Assembly: GCA_963808455.1 (NCBI GenBank)
Contig: CAWEHT010000258.1
Span: 1-28,497 of the forward strand
Length of the DNA stretch: 28,497 bases
Direction of reading: 5' to 3'
DNA from: CAWEHT01 sp963808455
GTDB lineage: Bacteria > Chloroflexota > Anaerolineae > CG2-30-64-16
Positions within the stretch are counted from its first letter, which is position 1. Each line of letters opens with the position of its first letter. Below, in pieces: positions 8,590 to 16,875 of the stretch. The translations under genes were made by a program, and so were the position numbers. The notes below the pieces were generated by a model. The model was given only the letters and a program-made list of their open reading frames with translations. It was not told the DNA's origin and made no database searches.

Positions 8590-9995
8590 TCACTTCACAA
8601 TGCTTCGGGCGGCGCTGCCTACCACAAACGTCACGTCGGCCGGCATGCCCGGCTTGAGCAGGCCCTGCGGGTTGGACAGCGCCAGCTTGATCCCGTACAC
8701 CGTCGTCAGTCGCCCCGCCGGCGTCTGGACGTTGTTGGGGCTGAACTCGGCCTGGTCGGCAATGTACTCCACGGTGCCGTCGAAGCTCTGGCCGGGGAAT
8801 GAAGTTGACGGTCACGCGCGCCCGTCCCCAATACGGACGACGCCGTATTCGTTCTCCGGCAAGTACACCGTGAGGGTCAGCTTGCCCAGATCGCCCATGA
8901 TCAGGGCGCCGCCGGGCAGCGCCATTTCGCCGGGCTCGCCCGAACGGCTCAAGATGACGCCCTCGCTCGGCGAGAGGATGCTCATGCGCGCGATCTGCTT
9001 GTCGAGCAGGGCGACTTGCGCCTGCGCCTCGGCTACCTGGCTGGCGGCCGCCTGCGCCTGGGCCTTCGCAGCCGCCACCTGCGCCGCAGCCGCCTGGATC
9101 TGCTGGACGGGGTTGCCGGCGAGCAACAGGCTCAGGTTATCCTGCTCGGCTGCCAGCGTCGCCTGAGAGGCTGCCAGGCTGGCCTGGCTCTGGCTGACCA
9201 CAGCCGAGGCCTGTATGACACCGGCCTCCGCCTGATCGATGGCACCGCGCGAACTGGTCGAGCTGCGGCGTGGTCCCTGCCAGCACGCCCTCGTAGCTGG
9301 CCTTGGCGTTTTCCATCGCCAGGGTGGCCTGCTGCAAGGCCGTGGATTGCGGCATCATGGCGATTTTGGCCTGGCTCTTGACCTCATCATACGCGGCCTG
9401 CGCTTGCTGGACTGCGGCAGCGGCTTGTTGGTAGAGGACCAGCGCGGCGGTGATCTGCTCCGGATGAGCGCTCTGTTCCAGGTTCGCATACGCTGCCACT
9501 GCCTGCGAGCGCTGCGCCTGGGCCGCCTGCAGGGCGCCGCTTGCCCCCTGAAGCTGGCCCCGGGCGGTGACGACACGGTCCTGGTCCGCCGCCACAGCCT
9601 GTTGTTCGGACGCGATTTGCTGCACCCGGGCACCGGCACGCAGCAGGTCGAGCTGTGCCTGGGCGGCAGCCTGGTTGGCTACGGCGGCCGACTCCGAGTT
9701 CTGGGCCGCCGCTACGGAGGCCGCGGCTTGCATGCGCTGCGCCTGTACTAGCGTAGGTATCCAGCTGCACCAGGGTCTGCCCGGCCTTCACGACATCCCC
9801 TTCATCGACCAGCATCGACGTGATGCGACCTGAAGCCTCCGCCGAAATCGTGACGTCGGTTGCCTCGATGGTGCCCTCGGCGACAAGGTTGCCTGCCTGG
9901 GCTTCTGCCCGCCCCACCCACCAGCGATATCCACCGAAGGCGACAGCTGCGACCACCACGATGAGCAGCCATCGAATACGTGTCTTGCGTGCCAT
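8590..9995 (-). CDS. HlyD/YbhG-type periplasmic adaptor protein (four frameshifts)
   Basis: Membrane fusion (adaptor) protein linking the ABC exporter to the cell exterior. ATG at 9995 has GGAGG five nt upstream and begins MARKTRIRWLLIVVVAAVAF, one membrane anchor. A biotinyl-lipoyl-like half-motif follows (GTIEATDVTISAEASGRITS, VDEGDVVKAGQTLVQLDT). A very Ala/Gln-rich coiled-coil hairpin then runs over roughly 9750-9010. Next are the second lipoyl half (ILSPSEGVILSRSGEPGE) and the beta-barrel with LTVYLPENEYGVVRIGDG and ARVTVNFIPGQSFDGTVEYI, ending GLLKPGMPADVTFVV. Frame changes occur near 9750, 9250, 8817 and 8795. Coil length and the permease/ATPase context match E. coli YbhG. Product otherwise complete. 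Confidence 0.85.
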
Positions 9996-10010
9996 AGATA
10001 CCTCCAAGGA

Positions 10011-11147
10011 TCAGTCCAGGGACTTGTGAAAGCGCAGCACTGCCGCACCCATGATCACGACCGCAAAGATCGCCAGGGCCTCGATCTGCGGCCACAGTGC
10101 GTTAACTCCTACGCCCTTGAGGACGATACCGCGTGTGATGATGAGAAAATAGCGCAAGGGGACCGCATAACTCAGGATCCGCAGCACCCTCGGCATCGCT
10201 GCCAGCGGGAAGAAGAAGCCAGACAGGTACATGAACGGCAGCTGTATGAACGATGAGGTGATCTGGGCCTCCTGCTGGGTCCTGGCGATGGTCGAGACGA
10301 AGAGGCCCAGGCCCAACGTGGTGGCCAGGAACAGGAGCGACACCAGCAGCAAGAGAGGGATGCTGCCGTTGATCGGGATGCCGAAGATCAGCACGCCCAG
10401 ACCCAGGATCAGCAGCGTGTCGAACATGCCGATGACCATGAAAGGCGCCATCTTGCCGATCATCAGCTCGATGGAACTGAGGGGCGTGACCCCCAGCTGC
10501 TCGATCGTGCCGCGCTCGCTGCTCGCGCACGATCGCGCTGGCCGTCAGGTTCGTGGTCGTGAACTGCAGGATCAGGCCGATCAAGGCGGGAATCATGTAG
10601 AAGGCGCTGATCAGGTCGGGATTGTACCAGACCTGCGTATGCACCTCGATCGAGCCGCCGGGGTCCCCGGTCTGCCCGGCGGCCGCGACGCTTGTCACCT
10701 GCAGTGAGGTCGATTTGGCTTCGGCGATTGCCCTGGCATTGGCCAGCGCCGTGCCGGCGACGGACGGGTCGGAGCCGTCCAGCACGAAGGATACCGGCGA
10801 CGTCTGCCCGGCGGCCAGCAGGTTGCCGTAGCCCGGCGGGATGATCAGGCCGGCGCGGGCGCTGCCGTTGTTGACCAGGCGCCGCAGTTCGGCCTCGTTG
10901 TCTGACGTCGAAATCAACAAGGAAGTAATCGGCCGTGCGGTAGGCCTCGACCAACTGCCGCGACGCCGGCGTGCGGTCCCGGTCGATCACGGCCAGGGGC
11001 ACGTTGCGCACGTCGTTGGTGGCCGAGTAACCGAGCAGAACCAACTGCATCAGCGGCATCATGAGAGTAATTCCCACCGTGCGCCGGTCGCGGCGAGATC
11101 TGGATGATTTCCTTGCGTATGATCGAAAGCAGACGGATCAAGTTCAT
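10011..11147 (-). CDS. ABC-2 type exporter permease, second paralogue (three frameshifts)
   Basis: Membrane subunit of the ABC-2 exporter and a close paralogue of the gene just upstream. It starts at ATG 11147 (MNLIRLLSIIRKEIIQIS). The upstream AGGAGG is about 13 nt away, a long spacing. The architecture is N-terminal TM1 (MMPLMQLVLLGYSA), a large extracytoplasmic domain (ATNDVRNVPLAVIDRDRTPAS ... IPPGYGNLLAAGQ), then five C-terminal membrane helices from FYMIPALIGLILQFTTTNLT to IFAVVIMGAAVL, with the conserved RGTIEQL segment. This is the ABC2_membrane_3/YhhJ-YbhR layout. Shifts near 11093, 10912 and 10522 break the frame, while the intact paralogue next door shows the expected reading. TGA at 10011-10013 lies 15 nt before the adaptor start. 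Confidence 0.85.
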
Positions 11148-11223
11148 ATCGTCGAGCGGACCTCCTGTATGCGGCCCGAGCGCGCTCCGATTCGGCGCCG
11201 GAGAACCTTGGGAAGATGGGCCA

Positions 11224-12357
11224 TCAGTCGAGGCTCTTGCGAAAACGCGACACGGCCGCGCCCATGATAACCACGGCGAAGATCGCCAGCGCCAGGATAC
11301 TCGGCCACAGCGCCGAGACGCCGACCCCTTTGAGGATGACCCCGCGCGACAGCACGAGGAAATAACGCAGGGGGAAGATGTAGCTGATGACCTGCAGAGT
11401 CTTCGGCATGGCTGCCAGCGGATAGATCAGCCCCGACAGAAACTGCGACGGCAGGATGATCAGCATCGTCATCAGCTGCGCCTGCCGCAGCGTTTGGGCC
11501 ACGGTCGAGACGAAGAGCCCGATGCCGAGAATGGTGGCCAGAAACAGGGCGGACAGTAGCAGGAGCAGCGGGATGCTCCCGTTGATGGGCACATGAAAGA
11601 GCAGCACGCCCAGCACGAGCACTTCGACCGTGTTGACCATGCCGATGATCACGAACGGCGCCAGCTTGGCGATCATCATCTCGGCAGCGGTGATCGGCGT
11701 GACGATCAATTGCTCGATGGTGCCGCGCTCACGCTCGCGCACGATGGCGTTGGCCGTGAGGTTCGTGAGCGTGAACTGTAAGATGAGCCCGATCAAGGCG
11801 GGGATCATGTAGAAGGCGCTGACCATGTCAGGGTTGTACCAGACCTGCGTGTGCATCTCGATCGAGCCGCCGGGCTGCCCGGCCTGCCCGGCCGCCGCGG
11901 CGGCTGCCAGCTGCAGCGAGGCCGATTTGGCCTGGGCGATCGCCCTGGCGTTTGCCAGCGCCGTGCCGGCGATGGCCGGGTCGGAGCCGTCAAGCACAAT
12001 GGACACTGGCGACGGCTGGCCAGCGGCCAACAAGGCGCTGTAGCCGGGTGGGATGATCAGGCCGACCAGGGCGCTGCCGTTGTTAACCAGGCGACGCAGC
12101 TGGGCCTCGCTGTCAACGTCGAAATCGACCACGAAGTAACTGGCCGTGCGGTAGGCCTCGACCAGTCCCCGCGATGCCGGCGTGCGGTCCCGGTCGATCA
12201 CGGCCAGGGGCACGTTGCGCACGTCGTTGGTGGCAGCGAAGCCCAGCAGCAGCAATTGCATCAGCGGCATGGCGAAGGTCAGGCCCAGGGTGCGCGGGTC
12301 GCGCAGGATTTGCAGGAACTCCTTGTGGATCATCGAAAGCAGCCGTGGAATCTTCAT
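11224..12357 (-). CDS. ABC-2 type exporter permease, first paralogue (intact)
   Basis: An intact 377-residue ABC-2 permease of the YbhS/YbhR/YhhJ type. MKIPRLLSMIHKEFLQILRD is followed by TM1 (FAMPLMQLLLLGFAA), an extracytoplasmic domain with VPLAVIDRDRTPASRGLVEA and IPPGYSALLAAGQ, then five C-terminal helices including FYMIPALIGLILQFTLTN, with RERERGTIEQLIVTPI between the first two. The start ATG overlaps the TetR stop (ATGA at 12357-12354), a sign of translational coupling. Two different permeases plus two different ATPases suggest a pseudo-symmetric heteromeric exporter. Members of this family export drugs, lipophilic compounds or ions; the substrate here is unknown. Confidence 0.92.
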   Translation of the reverse strand: MKIPRLLSMIHKEFLQILRDPRTLGLTFAMPLMQLLLLGFAATNDVRNVPLAVIDRDRTPASRGLVEAYRTASYFVVDFDVDSEAQLRRLVNNGSALVGLIIPPGYSALLAAGQPSPVSIVLDGSDPAIAGTALANARAIAQAKSASLQLAAAAAAGQAGQPGGSIEMHTQVWYNPDMVSAFYMIPALIGLILQFTLTNLTANAIVRERERGTIEQLIVTPITAAEMMIAKLAPFVIIGMVNTVEVLVLGVLLFHVPINGSIPLLLLLSALFLATILGIGLFVSTVAQTLRQAQLMTMLIILPSQFLSGLIYPLAAMPKTLQVISYIFPLRYFLVLSRGVILKGVGVSALWPSILALAIFAVVIMGAAVSRFRKSLD

Positions 12358-12971
12358 GCCGTGGCTCCCCGCAGGAAGACCTCTACGGCCGTCTTCACCA
12401 GGGTGTCAGGGCTGAGATGCTGTGAATCGTGCACCGGAATGACCTCGTTTGTCAGGAAATAAAGCAAGAGCGGGCCGATGAAGCAGCGGGCCGCCGCCCC
12501 TACATCCATGGGGCGCAGCGCGCCGGCCTCGATCTGGCGGGCCAGGTAGCGATGCAGGGCGAGGAAGCGCGGGCCGGCCACGACGGAAGACCACACCGCG
12601 CCGACCTCCGGCCGGCGCAGCGCCTCGCTCAGCATCACGCGAAAGAGGGCGACCGTCGAGGGATTGGCCATGGTGGCAAGGAATGAGTTGGCCACCAACG
12701 TCAGGGCCTCGCGAGGAGCCAGGCCGGCGAGCGCGTCCTCGCGGCCCAGCGTCCATATGGCCGGCATCTGTGCCGCCACTGCCTGGCGGAGCAGGTCGGT
12801 CTTGTCCTCGAAGTAATGGTAGATAAGGCCGGGCGAGCCGATCCCGGCCGCCAGCGCGATATCCTTGCAGGTAGCCTTCTCGTATCCCCGCTCGGCAAAG
12901 ACAGCGAGGGCACCCTCCATGATCTGCTGGCGCTTCCTATTGAACTCGATCTCATCCCGGAAGTGTGTCAT
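12354..12971 (-). CDS. TetR-family transcriptional regulator of the export operon
   Basis: One-component regulator of 205 residues. The N-terminal TetR DNA-binding domain reads RQQIMEGALAVFAERGYEKA, then TCKDIALAAGIGSPGLIYHY (helix-turn-helix) and FEDKTDLLRQAV. The C-terminal part is a ligand/dimer domain with a CecR/YbiH-like feel. A TTG at 13001 would extend the frame by 10 residues, but this would place the operator inside the coding sequence. ATG at 12971, preceded by GGGGTGG, is preferred. It is the first gene of the operon, so it probably represses its own transcription and that of the exporter and is released by a substrate of the pump. In E. coli, TetR member CecR similarly sits beside ybhGFSR. 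Confidence 0.9.
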   Translation of the reverse strand: MTHFRDEIEFNRKRQQIMEGALAVFAERGYEKATCKDIALAAGIGSPGLIYHYFEDKTDLLRQAVAAQMPAIWTLGREDALAGLAPREALTLVANSFLATMANPSTVALFRVMLSEALRRPEVGAVWSSVVAGPRFLALHRYLARQIEAGALRPMDVGAAARCFIGPLLLYFLTNEVIPVHDSQHLSPDTLVKTAVEVFLRGATA

Positions 12972-12988
12972 AACCACCCCAATCTTGG

Positions 12989-13002
12989 ATTGATCGTTCA
13001 AT
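12989..13002. promoter_or_regulatory. TetR operator 1
   Basis: ATTGATCGTTCAAT is an inverted repeat ATTGA-N4-TCAAT, 17 bp upstream of the TetR start codon. An identical arrangement with different spacer bases lies exactly 40 bp away at 13029. Confidence 0.65.
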
Positions 13003-13028
13003 CAATATCCATCCCAAGCCTATCATAG

Positions 13029-13042
13029 ATTGACTGTTCAAT
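13029..13042. promoter_or_regulatory. TetR operator 2
   Basis: ATTGACTGTTCAAT has the same ATTGA-N4-TCAAT half-sites as operator 1. Both are followed on the plus strand by CAATAT and about 17 nt later by AGCCTATCAT, so the whole 40-bp unit is directly repeated (12988-13068). A spacing of 40 bp places both palindromes on nearly the same helix face. Confidence 0.65.
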
Positions 13043-13140
13043 CAATATAACATTCAGAGCCTATCATGGATCGAGCATCCGGTCGGCAGGGGATCACACA
13101 TTCTCCTCATCGCGCTCCGGGGCCGCCGGGCCGGGTAATG

Positions 13141-13400
13141 CGAGAGAAGTTGGGCGGCGAGTGCCGGCTCGGCGTAAGGAAAATGTGAGGTCCGGCTGGC
13201 TGTGCCCCGAAAGGTCGGATGGCCAGCGCCGGCTCGGCGTAAGAAGAAAATGAGGGCCGGCCGGCCGCTCTGAAAGGGCAGGCGGCGAGCCGGCGCTCGC
13301 CGTAAGGAAAATGTAAGGGCCGGCGGTTTGTTCCAATACTGGGGCCCGAGGGCGGGCCCGGCATAAGGAAAGTGTATGGTCCGGCTGCTGGTCCGAAAGT
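13141..13400. repeat. Degenerate tandem array, four units of about 63 bp
   Basis: The core GTAAGGAAAATGT recurs at 13174, 13239 (GTAAGAAGAAAATG), 13302 and about 13363 (ATAAGGAAAGTGT), spaced 65, 63 and 61 bp. Each core is flanked by GC-rich blocks: on the left GGCGAG..CCGGCTCGGC, on the right (A)GGKCCGGC. The two flanks can pair (GCCGG with CCGGC), giving a hairpin per unit. A fifth unit begins GAAAGTTGACAGGGCG and runs into the promoter at 13400. The array lies between divergent operons. Minus-strand frames through it show a periodic peptide but no credible gene. Confidence 0.75.
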
Positions 13401-13428
13401 TGACAGGGCGACGAAAGAGGATTAGAAT
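13400..13428 (+). promoter_or_regulatory. Sigma70-like promoter of the ABC uptake operon
   Basis: TTGACA at 13400-13405 (perfect -35) and TAGAAT at 13423-13428 are separated by exactly 17 bp. Transcription would start near 13435, about 110 nt upstream of the ATG at 13545. The -35 lies in the last partial unit of the 63-bp array. No cobalamin-riboswitch motif was recognised in the leader. Confidence 0.65.
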
Positions 13429-13544
13429 CTGAATAGTGCTAGTCAGATTCTGGCTAGACCTCCTGTACCCACTTCTCTCTTGAATTGGTCGAGGAAGATC
13501 TCTGGCCTGAACGAGGTGAGCTAAGCTTGGAGCCAAGCAACACG

Positions 13545-14603
13545 ATGGAACGGGCACGGCCAGGCCTCCGCGGCACGGCCACTCGCCGCGGAGCGGACAC
13601 GGGACGGCGGTGGCACTGGGGCTGGTGATCGCCCCTCTCGTTGTCTTCTACCTTTCCCTCTTGATCGGGCGTTATCCTATCGATCCCGGCGTGGCGATCG
13701 GGGTCCTGGCATCGCGCTTCATGCCCATCACCCGATATTGGCCGGCCACGGTCGAGACGGTGATGTTCCAAATCCGGCTGCCCAGGACCCTGCTGGCCAT
13801 GTTGGTGGGGGCCGGTCTGGCCATCAGCGGGGGCTCCTACCAGGGCATGTTCCGCAACCCGCTGGTCAGCCCGGATATCCTGGGCGTCTCTTCGGCGGCG
13901 GGTTTCGGCGCCGCCCTGGCGATCCTGCTGTGGAACAACACCATCTGGATCGAGGTGAGCGCTCTGGCCTTCGGCTTCGCCGGCGTGCTCCTCACCTATG
14001 CCATCAGCCGGGTCCACAAGACGTCGCCCGCCATCATGCTGGTCCTTGCCGGCGTGATCGTGGCGGCATTCTTCTCGGCGCTGATCTCTGTGACCAAGTA
14101 CGTGGCCGACCCCTACGAGAAGCTGCCGGCCATCACGTTCTGGCTAATGGGCAGCCTCGACTCGGCGGACTGGCCACGCCTCACCGTGGCGTTTCCGCTG
14201 ATCTCGGTAGGCTCGCTCGGGCTGGCCCTGGTGAGCTGGCGGATCAACCTCCTGGCCATGGGAGATGAGGAGGCCCGGTCGCTCGGGGTCCGGACGGAGC
14301 TCCTCAAGGGCATCATCATCTTCTGCAGCACGATGGCCACCGCGGCGGCCGTTTGTGTCAGCGGCATGATCGGTTGGGTAGGGCTGATCATCCCGCACGT
14401 TCGCGCGTTCCCTCGTGGGACCGGACCACCGCAAGGTGCTGCTGGCCTCGCTGGCCCTGGGCGCGACCTATCTGTTGATCATCGACGATATTGCCCGCAC
14501 CGCGACCGCCGCCGAGGAATCCCGCTGGGCATCCTCACCGCGCTCATCGGCACCCCCTTCGTTCGCGTTCTTGCTCAGGCAGACCAAGGGAGGGTGGAAG
14601 TAG
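13545..14603 (+). CDS. FecCD-family ABC permease (iron-chelate/corrinoid type, frameshifted)
   Basis: Membrane subunit of a type II ABC importer of the BtuC/FecCD family, which imports Fe-siderophore, haem or corrinoids. It reads VALGLVIAPLVVFYLSLLIG (TM1), FQIRLPRTLLAMLVGAGLAI, SGGSYQGMFRNPLVSPDILG (family hallmark) and KLPAITFWLMGSLDSADW. Then come AMGDEEARSLGVRTELLKG and SGMIGWVGLIIPHVAR. The 3' part is shifted near 14401, 14518 and 14567, where mostly single extra bases are seen; corrected it reads LVGPDHRKVLLASLALGA, IPLGILTALIGTPF and FAFLLRQTKGGWK. The start is uncertain: ATG 13545 needs a further shift near 13605, while GTG 13610 begins directly at TM1. The stop at 14601-14603 abuts the ATPase start. 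Confidence 0.85.
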
Positions 14604-15410
14604 ATGGCCGCGCTGCTGCAGGTGAAGGACGCCGCCTTCGGGTATGACGACCGCGAGGTGTTCGGAGGGCTCGACTTCGAGGTGCATGCCGGCGAGACGC
14701 TGTGCATCCTGGGGGCCAATGGCTGCGGCAAGACGACGCTGCTGCGCTGCCTGGGGGGCGGCCTCAAGCTGAAGCGCGGCACGATCCTGCTGGCCGGCAG
14801 GAATCTGGCGGCGCTCGGGCCGATCGAGATCGCCAGGACAATGGGCTTTGTCTTTCAGGAACACAGCGCGCCCTTCCCTTTCCCGGTGCTGGAGGTGGTG
14901 CGCATGGGCCGGGCGCCTTACCTGGGCTTCCTGGCGCAGCCGTCCGAGCGCGACACCGAGATTGCAGAGCATGCGCTGGGGATGGTGGGCATGGCCCACC
15001 TGCGCGACAAGCCCTACACGCGCATCAGCGGCGGGGAGAGGCAGCTGGTGCTGATCGCCCGGACGCTCGCCCAGGAGCCGCGGGTGATCCTCCTCGACGA
15101 GCCCACATCGCACCTCGACTTCAAGAACCAGGCGCTGATCCTGAAGATCGTGCAGCGGCTCGCGGGGCAGGGGCTGGCGATCGTGATGACCACGCACATG
15201 CCGAATCACGCCCTGACGTTCCCGAGCCGGGTGGCGCTGATGAGCCGGGGCAAGTTCGTTGCCGTCGGCGACGCCCCGACGACCGTCACCGAGGCCAACC
15301 TCCGGGCCACCTATGACATCGACGTGCGCGTGCTCTCCGCCACTGACCCGGTCTCCGGTCACAGGTTCGTTTTCTGCGTGCCGGCGATGACGGGCGACGG
15401 TCTCCTGTGA
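14604..15410 (+). CDS. ABC importer ATPase (FepC/BtuD-like)
   Basis: An intact 268-residue nucleotide-binding subunit of the FecCD-type importer. Walker A is GANGCGKTTLL (residues about 37-47). The Q-loop is FVFQEHSAPFPF, the signature ISGGERQLVLIARTL, Walker B VILLDEPTSHLD and the H-loop MTTHMPNHAL. The ERQ form of the signature and TSHLD are usual in iron-siderophore and B12 ATPases. The ATG follows the permease stop with no gap (TAGATG), which points to translational coupling. The end of the gene is 37 nt from the binding-protein gene. Confidence 0.93.
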   Translation: MAALLQVKDAAFGYDDREVFGGLDFEVHAGETLCILGANGCGKTTLLRCLGGGLKLKRGTILLAGRNLAALGPIEIARTMGFVFQEHSAPFPFPVLEVVRMGRAPYLGFLAQPSERDTEIAEHALGMVGMAHLRDKPYTRISGGERQLVLIARTLAQEPRVILLDEPTSHLDFKNQALILKIVQRLAGQGLAIVMTTHMPNHALTFPSRVALMSRGKFVAVGDAPTTVTEANLRATYDIDVRVLSATDPVSGHRFVFCVPAMTGDGLL

Positions 15411-15447
15411 CTCACATCACACCAACGCATAGGAAGGGGATTGAGGT

Positions 15448-16740
15448 ATGAACAGAAAGGCATCATGGCATCTGCTCAGCGTGGTGATCGGCGTCGCGAT
15501 CTTGCTGAGCCTGGCCGGCTGCGGCGGGGCAGCGACCCCGGGCGGGCAAGGCGCCGGCACGCCCGGTGCGGGGCCATTCACCGGCCAGGCAACGGTAACC
15601 ACGGAAGCCGGGGCATCGACCGGCCAGCCGGCGGCCCCGACCGCGACCCAGGTCGGCCAGGCGATCGCCGCGGCCCCGACGACGACCCAGGGCAGCGAGG
15701 CCACCGCGGCCCCGGCCGCGAGCCAGGGCAGCCAGGCGGCTGCCGCGGCCCCGACCGCGAGCCAGGGCAGCCAGGATAACGGCACGCGGACCATCACCGA
15801 CATGTCGGGCCGGCAGGTGGTGGTGCCGGCCCAGATCCATCGCATCCTGGCCGTCCATCCGGTGGCCAGCTACATGTTGAACGAGCTGGCGCCGGACAAG
15901 CTGGTGAGCGTGGACAAGCTGTTCCGGTCCGAGTATCTGGCGGAAGGCGCGCGGAAGTCGTACTCCGACGCCGACGTCCAGCGGCTGTCGGCGCTGCCGG
16001 TCACCGCTGTGTTCTTCCAGGGGGTCAACCCGGAGCAGATTTTGAAGCTGAAGCCCGACGTCGTCGTTACCATCGTGCGGCACCCCAACCTGGACGAGTT
16101 CGCCGCCCAGCTCGGCGTGCCGGTGGTCACCTTCGCCAAGGACTCGCTGCCCCTCTACGCCAAATCCCTGCGCATGCTGGGCACGCTGGTGGGCAACGAA
16201 GACAAGGCCGATAAGCTGGCCGACTATTGGGAGGCCACGCTCAAGCAGGTCACCGACGAGACAGCGAAGGTGCCGGCCGAACAGAGGCTGCGGGTCTACT
16301 ATGCCAACAGCGGCATCCTGACCACGCCGGGGCCCGCGTCGATCATGGCCTCGATCATGAACCTGGCGGGCGGCAACAACGTGGGGAAGGGCCTCACGGA
16401 CCGGAGCAACGAGGACATCGAGGTCTCGCTCGAGCAGGTGATCAGCTGGGACCCGGAGGTGATCTTCGTCGGGACCGCGTCTGACAAGCAGAAGATCATG
16501 AGCGATCCGGGATGGGCGGTCATCAGCGCCGTGAAGAACAACCGGGTCTACGTCAGGTTGACCTATGGCAGCACGGACGGCATCGAAGCGCTGATGGGCC
16601 TGTTGTGGGCCCAGAACATGCTTTTGCATCCCGGCGATGCGGCTGCCGACCAGCGCTTCACGCAGACGATGAAGGAATACTACGCGCTCTTCTTCAATTA
16701 CCAGATCACGCCGGCCGAGATCACGGAGGTCAACCCATAA
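15448..16740 (+). CDS. Substrate-binding lipoprotein of the FecCD-type importer
   Basis: A cluster-9-like (BtuF/FhuD-type) binding protein of 430 residues. The lipoprotein signal is VVIGVAILLSLAGC (lipobox LAGC). A Thr/Ala/Gln-rich linker with near-repeats of A(S/T)QGSQ follows over residues about 25-110 and would tether it away from the membrane. The ligand domain begins GTRTITDMSGRQVVVPAQ, the usual first strand of iron-chelate binders. It continues with ILKLKPDVVVTI, LRMLGTLVGNEDKADKL, the long connecting helix, and NAGILTTPGP-like and SLEQVISWDPEVIFVG segments. It ends in NPA-like EVNP and TAA. The family binds metal chelates, haem or corrinoids; the residues visible here do not decide which. 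AGGAAGGGG upstream serves as the ribosome site. Confidence 0.9.
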   Translation: MNRKASWHLLSVVIGVAILLSLAGCGGAATPGGQGAGTPGAGPFTGQATVTTEAGASTGQPAAPTATQVGQAIAAAPTTTQGSEATAAPAASQGSQAAAAAPTASQGSQDNGTRTITDMSGRQVVVPAQIHRILAVHPVASYMLNELAPDKLVSVDKLFRSEYLAEGARKSYSDADVQRLSALPVTAVFFQGVNPEQILKLKPDVVVTIVRHPNLDEFAAQLGVPVVTFAKDSLPLYAKSLRMLGTLVGNEDKADKLADYWEATLKQVTDETAKVPAEQRLRVYYANSGILTTPGPASIMASIMNLAGGNNVGKGLTDRSNEDIEVSLEQVISWDPEVIFVGTASDKQKIMSDPGWAVISAVKNNRVYVRLTYGSTDGIEALMGLLWAQNMLLHPGDAAADQRFTQTMKEYYALFFNYQITPAEITEVNP

Positions 16741-16875
16741 TCGAGCACGCGATTCGAGGAGATCCTAGAAAAAGAGCGCGAGCGCGGCAATCGAGTACGC
16801 GACGAGGCGCTGTTCCTGCTCCAGGAGACCGAAGACGAGGCCAAGGCCGGCGAGCTGTTCGGCGCCGCCTGCCGC

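Noticed and set aside
13141..13400. Regularly spaced repeat that could be a CRISPR array
   Set aside because: The units are degenerate, conserved parts grade into variable parts, spacing drifts from 65 to 61, and no cas gene is nearby.
13429..13544. Possible cobalamin riboswitch in the uptake-operon leader
   Set aside because: No B12-box-like sequence or suitable fold could be recognised in the roughly 110-nt leader, which is also shorter than usual.
13054..13557. Minus-strand frame with periodic FPYAEPALA-like peptides
   Set aside because: The period follows the intergenic 63-bp array; no start site or family feature.
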